A stretch of 5,941 nt of DNA. Origin: CAZHMN01 sp964533705. GTDB taxonomy: Bacteria > Electryoneota > B3-LCP. The position numbers were made by a program, and so were the translations under genes. Under the pieces are notes generated by a model. The model was not told the origin of the DNA, did no database searches, and saw only the letters and a list, made by a program, of their open reading frames with translations. Positions 5,835 through 5,941 of this stretch are shown one piece after another (position 1 is the stretch's first letter; each line of letters opens with the position of its first letter). The stretch covers positions 1-5,941 of the forward strand of contig CAZHMN010000126.1 in assembly GCA_964533705.1 (NCBI GenBank), read 5' to 3'.

Positions 5835-5941
5835 TTATTTCATCAGTACCATCTTTTCACTGGCGCTTAGATCCCCCGCCTTAAGTCGCACAATATACAC
5901 CCCCGACGCCAGCCCCGACCCGTCGAAGACGACTTCATGAA
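5835..5941 (-). CDS. C-terminal end of a T9SS type A sorting-domain protein (partial)
   Basis: Only the last 34 codons and the stop are inside the window; the gene continues beyond 5941. The translated end reads HEVVFDGSGLASGVYIVRLK followed by AGDLSASEKMVLMK. The pattern F-D-G-x-x-L-x-S-G-V-Y-x-x-R-L with a final K-M-V-L-x-K is the usual form of the T9SS type A sorting domain (TIGR04183 type). That domain is recognised by the type IX secretion machinery, then removed and replaced by an anchor or released. The main domains, and so the function of this protein, are outside the window. Its own terminator follows at 5781-5803, so it is a separate transcription unit from the lipoprotein operon. 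Confidence 0.85.
   Translation of the reverse strand, partial: HEVVFDGSGLASGVYIVRLKAGDLSASEKMVLMK

Overview
The window holds four genes, all on the minus strand. Read in the direction of transcription (right to left) they are: the 3' end of a secreted protein gene ending in a type IX secretion (T9SS) type A sorting tail; a two-gene operon encoding a 683-residue outer-membrane-type lipoprotein and a 434-residue predicted outer-membrane beta-barrel protein; and a 550-residue exported protein that joins a five-repeat beta-propeller-like domain to a transglutaminase-like domain. The T9SS tail, the PorV/FadL/DUF5723-like barrel and moderate GC content point to a Gram-negative member of the FCB (Fibrobacteres-Chlorobi-Bacteroidetes) group. 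An uncultured lineage such as KSB1, Marinimicrobia, Zixibacteria or Latescibacteria is plausible, but that placement is inference. Nothing in the window names the species.

Layout: 5835-5941 T9SS cargo C-terminus (cut by the window edge), followed by its terminator at 5781-5803. A good sigma70-type promoter at 5736-5764 lies just beyond that terminator and opens a leader of about 255 nt before the lipoprotein gene (3421-5472). The barrel gene (2115-3419) starts one base after the lipoprotein stop codon, and the operon ends at the hairpin 2052-2073. The 410-base gap 1705-2114 is unusually structured. It contains a 9-bp dyad enclosing a candidate promoter (1931-1978), then a nested palindromic repeat (outer arms 1748-1762 and 1894-1908, inner GTCATTCC-ended element 1786-1880). 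The propeller-transglutaminase gene (52-1704) follows, and its terminator lies at 1-27.

All four products are predicted to be exported: one lipoprotein, one outer-membrane barrel, one periplasmic or secreted enzyme-like protein and one T9SS cargo. Only the lipoprotein and barrel are clearly linked, by transcription and probably by translational coupling. Their joint function is unknown. The other two genes are separate transcription units, and a functional link to the operon is not shown by the sequence. No CRISPR array, tRNA, rRNA, intact transposase or known defence system is visible.
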